Shown here in pieces: positions 63,468 through 64,000 of a stretch of 64,000 nucleotides of DNA. A program made the translations under genes and the position numbers. Position 1 is the first letter of the stretch. Each line of letters starts with the position of its first letter. The notes beneath the pieces are model-generated. The model did not search any database, was not told the origin of the DNA, and saw only the letters and a program-made list of their open reading frames with translations. The stretch is from contig JADJSX010000024.1 in assembly GCA_016711485.1 (NCBI GenBank), positions 434,001-498,000 on the forward strand. The letters run 5' to 3'. This DNA is from Leptospiraceae bacterium (GTDB taxonomy: Bacteria > Spirochaetota > Leptospiria > Leptospirales > Leptospiraceae).

Positions 63468-64000
63468 AAAAGAAAAAATAGAACTAACCACTTCCGATAT
63501 GTGGAAAATAGCCATTTACCGCTATCATGGCCAAAAAATAACTCGAAAAATTCCAGCTCTTTTAGTTCACGGAATTGCCTCGGACAGCACAGCTTGGGAT
63601 ATGGGAATTCCTGAATATAGTTTTGCTCCATGGCTTGCCGCACAAGGTTTTGACGTTTACACAATTGATTTACGTGGACGTTCAGGAAGCGACGGACCTC
63701 ACACGGGTCGTGGTAATCAGTGGTCTATTGATGATTATCTGCTCTGTGATTTGCCGTGTGCTGTGGAATACATCCTTGAAACAACGGGAAGCAAAAACCT
63801 ACATTGGGTAGGACATAGTCTTGGCGGGATTCTAGGATTTTTCTACCAAATTCGTCACAAAGCGGCTAATCTAAAAAGCCTTACTGGATTTGCAACAGCG
63901 TTAACTTACTCTTATTCAACAATCAATCACTTCCGAACATGGTTAGATTACATTACTGTGCTACCTTATTTTCCTGTGGATACTTTTTGGAAACCGCTAA
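63454..64000 (+). CDS. Alpha/beta hydrolase (partial at window end)
   Basis: An ATG at 63454, inside the last codons of the acyl-CoA ligase (14-base overlap), opens an uninterrupted frame of 182 codons to the window edge. IPALLVHGIASDSTAWDMGI has the oxyanion-hole HG, and LHWVGHSLGGILGFFYQIRH holds the GHSLGG nucleophile elbow. FDVYTIDLRGRSGSDGPHTG is a typical cap-proximal strand. Likely an esterase or thioesterase-type lipid hydrolase; the His of the triad lies beyond the window. Coupling to the acyl-CoA ligase suggests lipid metabolism. Confidence 0.88.
   Translation, partial: MHTIKKEKIELTTSDMWKIAIYRYHGQKITRKIPALLVHGIASDSTAWDMGIPEYSFAPWLAAQGFDVYTIDLRGRSGSDGPHTGRGNQWSIDDYLLCDLPCAVEYILETTGSKNLHWVGHSLGGILGFFYQIRHKAANLKSLTGFATALTYSYSTINHFRTWLDYITVLPYFPVDTFWKPL

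Overview
The window looks like a spirochaete chromosome fragment, most probably from the Leptospiraceae. It is AT-rich. It carries a Leptospira-like FliG, a full Bat aerotolerance operon (moxR, DUF58, batG-like, batA, batB, batC), lipoproteins with loose spirochaetal lipoboxes, a complete F-type ATP synthase operon, and very large PAS/GAF hybrid sensor kinases. The lineage is inferred from gene content; no rRNA or tRNA gene was seen.

Layout. (1) 1-3.6 kb is an accessory, defence-like segment: the start of a type I restriction subunit (hsdR), a frameshifted polymorphic-toxin tail with a candidate immunity gene, a DUF1016_N-staphylococcal-nuclease fusion, and inverted repeats. (2) 3.6-14 kb holds fliG, an inositol-monophosphatase-like gene, a histidine kinase that lacks its phospho-accepting histidine, a miniature element, a decayed IS701-like transposase, a huge hybrid kinase whose start codon appears lost next to the IS, and a zinc aminopeptidase lipoprotein. 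(3) 14.2-23.4 kb is an island of small enzymes behind one ArsR-type repressor. It has six SRPBCC/AHSA1 genes (one with two domains), four RibD/DHFR-like genes (one a deletion pseudogene), two VOC genes, DUF1801, a GyrI-like gene, DoxX and DUF1772-like genes, with small palindromes between cistrons. (4) 23.4-29.2 kb has DUF445, DUF2721, a PstS-like phosphate-binding lipoprotein behind an 11-bp direct repeat, cutA, a 24-residue Lys/Ala/Pro peptide gene, a long gene-poor stretch, a second miniature element and an ankyrin protein. (5) 29.2-35.3 kb is the Bat operon. (6) 35.4-46.4 kb contains a FAD-oxidoreductase-SelD fusion, DUF2752/TM2 genes, an acyl-transfer module (alpha/beta-hydrolase-SGNH fusion plus MBOAT) split by a third miniature element, and two acidic repeat proteins plus an SLBB protein. 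(7) 46.5-53.5 kb is the ATP synthase operon. (8) 53.7-64 kb has an FAD-linked oxidase, an epimerase, a TPR protein, a pseudoreceiver-HDOD protein, acetyl-CoA synthetase, aroD, a long-chain acyl-CoA ligase and a truncated alpha/beta hydrolase.

Most notable: the ArsR-SRPBCC-DHFR-VOC island; the DUF1016_N-SNase fusion; an acidic protein with eleven copies of a motif resembling the CheY-binding N-terminus of FliM; a family of miniature elements with matching terminal repeats and a shared short ORF; signalling proteins with altered phosphorylation sites (His to Asn, Asp to Glu); and a recurrent pattern of genes one base out of frame, which may reflect assembly errors or real decay.
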